A stretch of 64,000 nt of DNA from Aldrovandia affinis (lineage: Eukaryota > Chordata > Actinopteri > Notacanthiformes > Halosauridae), in NCBI GenBank assembly GCA_029706075.1, contig JAINUG010000306.1:62001-126000 (forward strand). Reading direction: 5' to 3'. Position 1 is the first letter of the stretch, and each line of letters begins with the position of its first letter. Positions 12,679 to 22,327 of this stretch are shown here, one piece after another. The translations under genes were made by a program, and so were the position numbers. A model generated the notes under the pieces. That model was not told where the DNA came from. It did no database searches and saw only the letters and a program-made list of their open reading frames with translations.

Positions 12679-13560
12679 ATGACTAACAAAGAGTGTTTTA
12701 CATTGTGCTATTCCACGCAATATGTTGTACCATGTGTTCATACTGATTTGTATGTTTTTGGTTTTATTCCGAAGGTTTCCATCATTGCCAATGCTCGTCT
12801 CACAAGTAGACATAGCAGGGCCCAAAAAAAAAAATTAGACGCAATCGAAAATTGGAAATGGGCCGGCAATGATTGCTACCTTCACTTAGATGGCTTGTGG
12901 TGCTGCCAGACTGGCCATCCAGTTGCCCCAATCAGCCTATTGCTGTACCATGCTCGCAAGTATCACAGTGTGACGCATGTGAGCAAAGGGGGAATGATGG
13001 CAGCCTGTAACAAAGACTGGGACTGGGATTTTTTTTTAAACAAAATTACCGTGCTAGCACAGCAGACATGGGAAAATTGTATCACATGTCAACAATTCAA
13101 TGTGGAAAACCCGGAACCAGCAAAACAGGCCTCATATCCCCCTTAAGGTATAAATTAAAACTGAAAGATTTTATTACGAACTGCAGCCTAACCAGGTTCC
13201 ACCACCAGAATTCCACTCGGCACCCAAGGCACCAGCACGCATCACCGCCTTTATCCGGTCAGAGACATGGGCATGCATCTGATGGATGATGCAAGGATAA
13301 AGTATTGTGTGATGCTAACAAAATGCATAGGGGTTCTACAGTAACAGGTGGAGGAGACCCAGACGGCCAGGATGACTTCACCCGGCACTCCCCGAAGCCA
13401 GGCGTCTGGGGCCCAGCAGTAAAGTACAAAAGCCAGCCCACGTGGAACCACTACACGACGAAGGGAAGCCCCCTCCAGATGCAGCACCTTTTTGTTCCTG
13501 TTTCTTGGCCTGCGTGGCCCATCCCCTTCCCAGACAAAAGGGAAGTTGAGTACTGAGGAG
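12679..13560 (+). pseudogene. Degraded retroviral integrase region
   Basis: The frame at 12679-13146 (155 residues) ends with an integrase zinc-binding pattern: histidines in a YHARKYHSVTH-like block, then a C-x2-C pair about 50 residues later. The catalytic core is not intact downstream; frames at 13068-13560 are short and shifted. Described as retroviral pol remnant of an old provirus. Confidence 0.6.
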
Positions 13561-14160
13561 ATCACGTGCTAGACAAACCTCTCGCCTCCCAGGAAAAAAG
13601 TACAAAGCCGCTGAATCTGGACCGAGAGGTTTCAGTGAAGATCGCAAGAAAATAAGTAACAAAGAATACACACACCATAACACATTGTTAATGTTATATA
13701 TATATATCATTTATGTTGTTTACAAAATGTTAATGTTAGCCATGAAGGTAAAACAGGCTGTAAATGGATCAGGTTGTTGGGTATGTTTGTTAGGCAAACA
13801 TACAATTGGCAAAAATGGGTAGACCTGTGAGGGCCTGGCTGTTCAGAACAGCGAACTAATTCAGCCCCATGTGACAGGTGTAGCAAGCTCCCATGATAGC
13901 GGCTAACCTCACACTGAGTTGTAAGTGTCTCCCTCAAATAGGTGGATAGCAAAAAAGAGCTCTCCCACAAAAGCTATTAGCTATTTCCAGCTCTATATAC
14001 GAAACCATATCCCCCAGAGATGAGGGTCAAAAGCTCTAGGCACCAACGGAGTGTCTACACAAGTTGGAAGAATATTACATGAGGGTCAAAAGCTCTAGAC
14101 ACCAATGAAGTGTCTATACAAATGTAAGGTAAAGATTGTGCAGATTGTAAAAAATAGCAC
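13561..14160. other. Proviral 3' region without recognisable env
   Basis: No intact envelope frame can be seen. A short block is duplicated in tandem: GAGGGTCAAAAGCTCTAG occurs at about 14021-14038 and 14081-14098, each followed by CACCAA. Confidence 0.4.
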
Positions 14161-14172
14161 AAAAGGGGGGAT

Positions 14173-14621
14173 TGTGGAGGAAAATCTTTTTGTATTAAGT
14201 TGGAAGGCTAGAATATCCACGGGGACACGCAGACACTAACTCAGTGGGACGCTGCAGGTCAGAGACAAAGGCTTTTCGCACCACAACTTAAAAGGAACAT
14301 TGTTCCTTTTGTAACGTTTCCCCACAGCAGGAAACCTCCTTCCCATTGGTTTAAGAACCTTGGAGGGCTGTTCTAACAACCTGTTATGTCTTCATGTTAG
14401 CCCATAGCTCCAATTACCTGTAAGTTAACGCCCTGTTACTTCCCCCTTGTGATTGTTCCCTCCCCTTCCGTTGTGTTGGATATAAATATCCATTTGAATT
14501 TGAAGGCGGGAGATTTGCTGTCCTGCGTGACACGGGTCTCCGTGCAGCTGTTCGTAATTAAAGCTTTAATACTGTTTAAATAAATTCTCTCTGATCCTAC
14601 TGAGTTTAAATTTCCACGACA
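14173..14621 (+). mobile_element. Retroviral-type 3' LTR
   Basis: Begins TGTGGAGG directly after a polypurine tract (AAAAGGGGGGAT, 14161-14172) and ends CCACGACA. Contains a TATA-like GATATAAATATCC at about 14478 and AATAAA near 14580, as expected for promoter and polyadenylation signals. No matching 5' LTR was found in the window, so the provirus is incomplete. Confidence 0.7.
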
Positions 14622-15648
14622 AGAGCAGGCCACTCCACAAAGACTGCTCTCCTTGCGGTCACTGAGGCTCTTCACAGGGCTAAGTCCCAATCCCTTAGCT
14701 CCGTCCTGCTCCTCCTCGACCTGTCGGCAGCATTCGACACCATGGACCACCAGATCCTGCTCTCATCTCTCGTCGAAATGGGAATCTCTGGATCTGCGTT
14801 GACATGATTCGAGTCCTACCTGGCTGACCGGTCCTACCAGGTGGCCTGGAGAGGATCCCTCTCCTCTCCCCACACCCTCTCTACTGGAGTCCCACAGGGC
14901 TCGGTGCTAGGCCCTGTCCTATTTTCTCTGTACACCAAGTCACTTGGCTCTGTTATTTCTGCTCATGGTTTTTCCTATCACTGTTATGCCGATGACACTC
15001 AACTCTTTCTCTCCTTCTCTCCATCTGATACCCAGGTCCCGGCACGGATCTCTGCATGCCTCACTGACATCTCCGCATGGATGTCCACCCACCACCTGAA
15101 GCTGAACCTGGGGAAGACTGAGCTGCTCTTCCTCCCAGCGAAGGGCTCCCCGATGATTGATGCATCAAGGCTCACCGTGGAAGGCTCCATAGTGTCTCCG
15201 TCCCAGTCTGCCAGGAGTCTTGGAGTAACCCTGGACAACCAGCTGTGCTTCTCGAGCCATATTGCAGCGATCACTCGGACCTGCCGATTCTCCCTCCACA
15301 ACATCCGGAGGATCCGACCGTTCCTCACCCAAGAGGCCACTCAACTCACGGCCTCGCCTCTTCTCTATCCTGATCTCCTGATGGTGGAATGACCTTTCTG
15401 GCCACCAGACACAACAGACTGAAAACCCACTTCTTCAGACTATACTCTACACCACTGAATATATTAATTAATAAAAACTTTTACTAACTTTTCTGTCCCT
15501 GTTTTAATGGTGTGATGTGCATCTGTCTATGATGGCATCTATAGTACTGTTGCTCTAGTTGTGATTATTCTTGCCATTTTAAATGCAATTATTTTAAGTC
15601 GCTCTGGATAAGAGCGTCTGTTAAATACCTCAAATGTAAAAATGTAAT
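14622..15648 (+). mobile_element. L2-clade LINE fragment with internal deletion
   Basis: Starts exactly at the retroviral LTR end inside the reverse transcriptase (block equivalent to GHSTKTALLAVTEAL), continues through GVPQGSVLGPVLFSLYT and YADD (about 14988), and jumps at about 15350 from the thumb to the extreme C terminus. The 3' end has TCGCTCTGGATAAGAGCGTC. It is a different copy from the one at 8.4-11.3 kb. Confidence 0.85.
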
Positions 15649-16015
15649 TGAATTAGCAATCAAGGATAAAAGCACAGAGAAGTTAATTACTTATTTCCAT
15701 GGTGGTCCTCTATGACACAGGCAAGGCACAATCGGATAATGACAATGACAAATCCATCCATAAGAGCAACATTACAAAATACACAAAGTCCCTATCCTAC
15801 TAGTTTGGCCATGAACCACCACTTTACTGACACTTTGAAATTAATATTATTGTTATTATTAACACAATTTTTTCTGAATATGGGTGTCTGCTGAATTACA
15901 TTATAATTAGGTTTATACTTACAGTATTAGGAACAGTTGAAAGTATCCTTTTTATTTATTTGATTATATTATTTGATTATATAAAAGGTATATATAAAAG
16001 GTATATTTACATAGT

Positions 16016-16051
16016 AAATATGTAAGACTAATATTTTAGTCTTACATATTT
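16016..16051. repeat. Perfect inverted repeat, 16-bp arms, 4-base loop
   Basis: AAATATGTAAGACTAA (16016-16031) is exactly complementary to 16036-16051. Confidence 0.7.
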
Positions 16052-16103
16052 TCACATCACCATAGATACTGGATTAAGAAGAACTGGATTAAGATACTGG
16101 ATT

Positions 16104-16140
16104 ACTACAGTCTGACTTCAATTTGTAGTCAGACTGTAGT
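16104..16140. repeat. Perfect inverted repeat, 14-bp arms, 9-base loop
   Basis: ACTACAGTCTGACT (16104-16117) is exactly complementary to AGTCAGACTGTAGT (16127-16140). Confidence 0.7.
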
Positions 16141-17005
16141 CCATCTGGGAATTTACTACACATGGGTTGATACAGGTTGCTCTTAATCTATAAAACATCC
16201 GTCCTTTACGAGCTGAACAGCGTGTTTATTCAAGCTTCGTTTTAGTTGCTGCTGGCTCTTTCAGTGTCTGTAGAAGTTCTAAATAAATATTAATAAACTG
16301 CATATACGTATATGTATGAGGAAACACCGTGTTATAACGGGGGTAGTGCCATATGAAATGATTTTTCCAAACATTCAGTGATCATCAAGTTCAGCAGAGT
16401 ATTTTCCGAACCGTATAGCCATTTTAAAACAACTGTTAAAACAAATAACCCCCCTTTAGGCTATGAGCAAATAGTTTACGCGTGAAAGGTTGGGGGAAAT
16501 CTTTTGATTCCCATTCAAAAAGAGAATCCTTCTTCTGGGGCTTATTTTTGTAGTTCTCGTACAGGTTTTCAGTAGGGGATTGTCTCTCTCGCTCCTCATT
16601 ATTTCTCTCTGATGTCACTCAATCGTACAAAGATTAAGGTGCTATTACGCAATGTTACCACTAGATGGAACACTGTATCAACATAGATAGATAGATCAAA
16701 TAGAGGCGCAGCTGGTCCGACGAACTCAATCAATGGTAGCTTTAGTTGTATACTTGAATCTGGCTCGGTTTTCAGGAAGAGAGTGAGAACAGAGACAGTA
16801 ATGACTGGATGTCATTAATGTATTTCATGCGACATTTCCAGGTGGCTGCATTCACACATCTGGGATCATTTCCCAAAAAACTGAGGGAGATACTGTACCC
16901 TTTTGCCATCAAATGAATGGTTTCAATTTACCATATTAAAATCGTACTGTACACAATGTACAAATTGTACACTGTACACTGTACACAATATATGTTGTAC
17001 ATTGT

Positions 17006-17080
17006 GGTTCTGTGTGGCTCAGTAGGTAGAGCATGGCGTTGGCAACGCTTGGGTCGTGGATTCAATTCCCACTGGGACCA
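17006..17080 (+). repeat. tRNA-Ala-like sequence (SINE head or tRNA pseudogene)
   Basis: Folds as a cloverleaf: acceptor arms GGTTCTG and TGGGACC pair with wobbles, the D stem is GCTC/GAGC, and the anticodon loop TTGGCAA gives GGC (Ala). The A box TGGCTCAGTAGG fits the consensus perfectly; the B box GGATTCAATTCC is degraded and the T stem has a mismatch. Preceded by an 11-bp inverted repeat (16953-16963 with 16995-17005). A repeat-derived copy rather than a working tRNA gene is more likely. Confidence 0.6.
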
Positions 17081-17086
17081 CATATT

Positions 17087-17775
17087 GTTATGTTCTGAGT
17101 GTCTGTTCTGTTGTTTTTTGTACTTTGTTTATTTTTCATTCAGTCTTTATTATTATTCTTTATTCAGTATTCCATTTTCATAGTTCTGTCACGTTCTGGT
17201 CCCTGTCTGTCCTTGTTCCTGTTATTTCGAGATCCATTCCTTGTCTTGTCATGCACTTCGGGAAGTTCTACAGTTCGGGTTTTCTCCGTCTTCACTTATT
17301 ATCTTGTTTTCTTCCTTCGTACTTTCTAGATTGCACTTTGTATATATTAGTTAGATGTATATAGTACTAACCAACTAATCTACTAACATTAGGGATTTAG
17401 ATTAAGTTACTAACGCTACTAATCACTAATTATCTCACGCTTCTGACTATCGCTGTCATTCTCTCTCATTATCGTATCCCTGTTAGCTTTTCACTTTTCC
17501 TTTCATTCGCACGCAGCTTCTCCCTTTGCGTTCCTCCCCTTCTAGCTATGCACGTGTCTGCCTGATCTCCCAGGTCGTTTATTGTCTATATGTTTGTATG
17601 TTTCCCAGTCCGTGTCTTGCATTGCCCCTCGTTATTGGATTAACGATTCCCAATGTTTACACCTGTGTTCCTACCTCTCTCTCCTCCCAGTCACACCTGA
17701 TTCCTATTGTTTTACCCTTTCCGTTTGGTATATCAGTCAAATTGTCAGAAACTCGGTATCTCTTTCTAGCAATCT
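17087..17775 (+). mobile_element. Truncated LTR related to the 1109-2039 solo LTR
   Basis: Begins TGTTATGTTCTGAGTG and shares colinear words with the first copy, for example TATATAGTACTAACCAACTA followed by ATCTACTAAC, and ACTAATTATCT. The 3' third seen in the first copy is missing. Confidence 0.6.
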
Positions 17776-18199
17776 CTGGATTTTTTGGAAAGAGATGAGC
17801 GGGCTGGTTGCAAAGAATGCATACATTCTTGTACAGAAGCTGAACGGACCGTGAACTTGTAGAACTGCATGCAGTAGATGCACTGAACCCAGAGCAAGTG
17901 CGCCGTCTCTTCATCTGTGCTGACTCTTTCTCTGCCTCTGATGCACGAGTTGACTTCGTGATGACTTGGACAGACTTGTTGTACAAATCACGTCTACACT
18001 CCATGTGGTATCTCAGTCTTCCCACATTTTGTGCCTCCTTCATGTGCTCCAAAATTGTAGCATCTTTAACTGCTTCTGCATACGCTAACAGAGTAGGGTA
18101 GCCTTTAGTAGTTGCCTGTGCGAGCTTCTGAGCTGGCGTCTCCGGGCCTTCACAGATGAAGCAATTGAGCGGAGGTGCAGGAATAACGTCTACGTCCAT
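17770..18199 (-). pseudogene. Cysteine-motif ORF of a repeat-associated family, function unknown
   Basis: A 180-codon frame starts at 18199 and runs to 17657; roughly its last 35 codons read through the truncated LTR. It has CFIC at residues 13-16, a [12 protein letters not shown] block near residue 65, and a second CILCNQ near residue 128, spaced like paired zinc-binding modules. Similar CxxC...HxxC frames are scattered in fish genomes in repeat contexts. No transposase or reverse transcriptase is attached. I do not know its function. Confidence 0.4.
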
Positions 18200-18354
18200 A
18201 CTGCTAGACTGTAATGCCCTACAAAGTCATAATCATTCTTGCAACATTAAAGGCATCCTTTATCATGTGGACAAATATCTTCTCTGTAATGTGTTTTATT
18301 TAGGAGAGAGTAGGGGGTCAGATTTACAGTAACTGCAAAAAGCCCTAGAGCAGG

Positions 18355-18500
18355 GGTCGGCAACCTTAAACACTCAAAGAGCCATTTGGACCCGGTTTCC
18401 ACGGAAAAGAAAACACTGGGAGCCGCCAGTGGCGTAGCGTGGGTTGCCAGCACCCGATGCGAGCCACGTAAACGGCGACCCATTTTCTGTCGACATTTAA
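18355..18500. mobile_element. Truncated hAT MITE (same family as 47053-47343)
   Basis: Starts CAGGGGTCGGCAACCTTAAA and matches the first ~145 bases of the complete copy at 47 kb almost base for base up to TTTTCTGTCGAC, then diverges. Confidence 0.7.
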
Positions 18501-18584
18501 AAAATGTTTAGATAATACTTACATATCAGATGTAAAATCTTCTTGCAGTATCTTGCTGAGTGGTGAATATTGTTATTTGATATA

Positions 18585-19628
18585 AGAACATAAGAACATA
18601 AGAATACATAATGATGAGAACGGGCCGTTCGGCCCATCTTGGCTCATCATGTCCTAATCTAAAGAACATCTAGTACTACATCTAGCCTGGCCTTGAATAG
18701 CCCGAGCGTTTCTGCCTCTACTACCTGACCTGGCAAGCTGTTCCAGGCATTGACAACTCTCTGTGTAAAGAAAAACTTCCTAATATCTGTGCGGAATTTG
18801 TCTTTAACTAATTTCCACCTGTGGCCTCTTGTTCTGCTGACCCCACTTATCTTAAAAAATATTTGGTATTGTACTTTGTTAATCCCTTTTAGGAATTTAA
18901 AAACCTCAATCAAATCCCCCTAAGTCTGCGTTTGCTAAGTTTAAATAGATTGAGTGCCTTAAGTCTATCATCATAACTTTTACCTTTCATACCAGGTATC
19001 AGTTTAGTTGCCCTTCTTTGGACTTTTCAAGAGCTTCAATATCTTTCTTGTAGTGCGGTGCCCAGAACTGCACACAGTATTCTAAGTGCGGTCTGACAAA
19101 GGCATTATATAACATTAATATAACCTCCTTTGATTTGTACTCAATACTTTTTGCTATGTATCCCAGCATCCTGTTGGCTTTTTTTTCACTGCTGTAGCAC
19201 ACTGCTTTGATGCAGATAGGCTTTGATCCACTACAACTCCTAAATCCTTTTCAAATTGAACACCTACTAACTTTTCTCCTCCCATAAAATACTCCTGTCT
19301 AATGTTTTTATTTCCCACATGCATAACTTTACATTTAGCAATATTGAACGTCATCTGCCATGTATCTGCCCATTTTTGGATTTTGTTTAAATCATCTTGG
19401 ATTACTTTAGTCGATTCCAAACTGTTTGCCAAACCCCCAAGTTTAGTATCATCTGCAAATTTAACTATTTTGCTACTAATGTCCATATCCAGATCATTTA
19501 TGTAAATAAGGAAGAGCAGAGGTCCCAGCACCGATCCCTGCGGGACACCACTGCCCACAGCACCGAGGTCAGATTCGGCCCCACCTACTGTTACTCTTTG
19601 TATTCGCCCTTGCAGCCAATTTTTAACC
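18585..19628 (-). mobile_element. CR1-like LINE fragment (reverse transcriptase C-terminal half)
   Basis: Minus-strand frames 19558-19154, 19202-18999 and 18913-18659 carry GVPQGSVLGPLLFLIYINDL, the catalytic FADD with TKLGGLANS, HLEYCVQFWAPHYKKDIEAL and a WNSLPGQVVEA terminal block, in CR1/Jockey order. The 3' end has the GGCCGAACGGCCC word and a (TATGTTCT)n-type tail. Frameshifts make it inactive. Confidence 0.85.
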
Positions 19629-22311
19629 TATTGTGTCTGTCCATGATCCACACAGGAGAGGGTTGCAAATTGCTTGAGCATGTCTGGCACCTACCACTCA
19701 CTTTCTGCGAATGCCAACCAACTACAACAGTTACCAGTAAACAATAAGTAGTTACCATGGCAACTACATGAATAAATAAACGAATAAAGCTACTTTATTG
19801 GTAGGCGTGGCCGTTTTTCCGCCAAGGAGTGGTTTTAGTGCAAAATACATGCTTGCAATCGATTCAGAATCATGAAAAACCCCTAGTTTGACCCCTCACA
19901 AGGTACTTAAGGCAGAAATAAACATTTTCCATTTTTCACAGATAAGGTTCCGGGTACCCCAACTTTCAGCAGCTGTCACGGGTTTTCCTATTGGAGTTGC
20001 ATTTAAATATTTTTATATGTGTTATTAGACACCTTTACAAACACATTGGTGAATACATTTCTTGGTATGGAATGTATTCCAAGATTGGCCAAATATCTGA
20101 TAATATTCCCTGAATAAATGCAATTATGGTTTAATTGGTTTAATGGTTTAACCATAATGGTTTAATGGTTTAGTGCAATTTCTTCTCACATTCTTCACAT
20201 TCACACATAAAGCATTGGGATGTGGTATAACAGCGCCTGATCTTGTGGCAATTAATGAAAAAAACAAGTTTGGGGAACCAAATGTTATCCAGCGTATCAA
20301 TAACAAGTGGGTTTAAGGAGGGGGAAGGGACAAAAGCAAGGAACGATATTGAAGGTATTAAAACGATATATTATATTTTATTGTATTTTATATACTCATA
20401 TTAGCTATAAAGATCTAATACAATTTCAATTAAGCAAGTGTTAGACGTATTTCATTACGGTCTAAAAAGTTTAGAAAATGTGAGAGACTGTGTTATTTCA
20501 TCAATGAAGACAAGTGCTGAAGAATGACATGTATTTTAATAAACTGGGTAAAACATTTCCTTTAGAGACAGAAAAAAACAGTATGATCAAATTTGTTTTC
20601 AACCCTGCCTATACAATTCTACAAATAACTTTGTTGCAATACGTCCCACGTCCTAACTACAAAACATGTGTAATTGCAATGGATTATGATTTAACCACGT
20701 TCTTCCATCCATTCGATGTTTATTCCTTGTGTCAAGATTGTTATCTCCTCTACTTCGGTTCATGAGCGAGAGGAAGGGTCGCTTTCATGTAGAGCTACTC
20801 TCCTCTAATTGGCTGCCGTCGTCGCCATGCAGTGGTGACTGTTGCTGCGGAAGGAAAATATTTTTGCGTATTGTAGGCTATTGCGAAGGTATGGCACATT
20901 GGAAGTTTCCTTTTTTAACTTTATGAGGAATAAACATTACGAGAGGGGACTAAATTGTGTGGGCCCTCAGATACCTGGTAGTAAAACCAAAAAGATTTAT
21001 TGTACACAAAAGGTTTTTCTTCCTCAACGTGAGCCTTAAATAGCCTACATTTATGTCGATTTAGGCTGACATTGTAATAAACTAGCGATGCTGCCATTTG
21101 GAATAAGCATGTTTTCTATGATGTTGGCATAAACGGTCCTTAACATAAAATCATGACGATAATACTAGAATTCAGAGAATATCCGACCGCCGTCGGCAAT
21201 AGCTGTTTTCAAGATTGCACTGCTGCGGTCCGCTAGCATTCACCAACTATTTTTCCTTCTCTTAATAGATGATCCTCACCTCTACTGCCTCACCTACTGT
21301 CCGCTAGTATCCCGCTGTAGTGTCGATTTGCAAAACACTGGTGGACCGACAATTGGCCGCGAAGGGGACACTATATACATACATGCTCGTCATTTCGGGT
21401 GTTTAACAGCAAAATGACATTATTTGTATGACTAATGTTGAACTATAATGTCAGATAGAACCATATCATTCTGATCTAATGTAGGCTACAGCATCGGCCC
21501 TACGTGTAGCTATGGCTTGAATAAAGGCACCATTCTGTGAATGTTAAACTCGATATCACAAGAGGTTTAAATGCTGGGCAGAATGGCATGTCTAACAGTT
21601 ATGCGAATTGGATTTTGCATAAAATCGTTACTCCGACGTTAGCGTAATATAGCAACGACTGGACACAACATGATATTAACAGAGTAGCCTACACAGCGAC
21701 CTACAGTAGGCTAGCCTACGTACCAGAACTACCGCTGGGTAGCCTACCTATTGAACTACGCTTTAGGGGAAAGTATGTGATGTCGTAGTTATTTGGCATA
21801 ACTATTTTAGTCTAAACTGACATTTGTTCTTACTCTACAGCTACACAGTTATGCGAAATAAATGTGTACGCCTACGTAAAACATTTTGACATGAATGTTA
21901 CTACAAAATAAAATAAGACGCTCATAGCAGTCATCATTAGCTACGTGATGTGAAAATGTCCTTTACAATTTTACGTTATTTAATACAATTCTGAACTGTT
22001 TGTGTTCAAATGTGTGATTTCAAGCAGCATATTGGCTTGACAATAACGAATAAGTTACAGCGAGACTCAGACTGGATGTGGGCGTGGATAGTGGGCGTAC
22101 CAGTACCATGTACATAGTAAGCGAAAATGAGAGGAGCAAGCAGAACGTGACGGAAACACGCTGTGAGGTGAAGTCATTTAGAAACACAGCGAGCACGGGA
22201 GCCCGCTGTAGTTTGTATTAAGAACAGGAGGGCGGAACCTTAAGGAATTTAAAGATATTGTAAATAACGAGCAGCAAGTAGAGAAACCAACTGCGCAAAA
22301 GGGATTTTGAC
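19629..22311 (+). promoter_or_regulatory. Upstream region and probable promoter of nfkbid
   Basis: No coding exon or recognisable transposon was seen between the CR1-like LINE and the nfkbid start codon. Two KLF/Sp-type boxes lie near the start (GGGCGTGG at 22080-22087 and GGGCGT at 22093), with no obvious TATA box nearby. There is a low-complexity block of repeated GGTTTAA/TGGTTTAA words at 20125-20175. The transcription start is not resolved. Confidence 0.35.
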
Positions 22312-22327
22312 ATGCACTGGCCGAAAT
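22312..22327 (+). CDS. nfkbid: nfkbid exon 1 (start codon exon)
   Basis: Sixteen coding bases encode MHWPK plus the first base of a serine codon, followed by the donor GTGAGT at 22328. The first ATG after a GC-box-containing stretch is used, and phase 1 matches the acceptor at 26977 exactly. An alternative upstream start cannot be excluded from sequence alone. Confidence 0.6.

Larger units (their letters stand above)
15649..16952. other. Non-coding stretch with two perfect short hairpins
   Basis: AT-rich; no exon seen. Hairpins at 16016-16051 and 16104-16140 are listed separately. Confidence 0.4.

Noticed and set aside
17006-17080. Functional tRNA-Ala gene
   Set aside because: B box and T stem are degraded and the site is in a repeat cluster; a SINE head or pseudogene is more likely.
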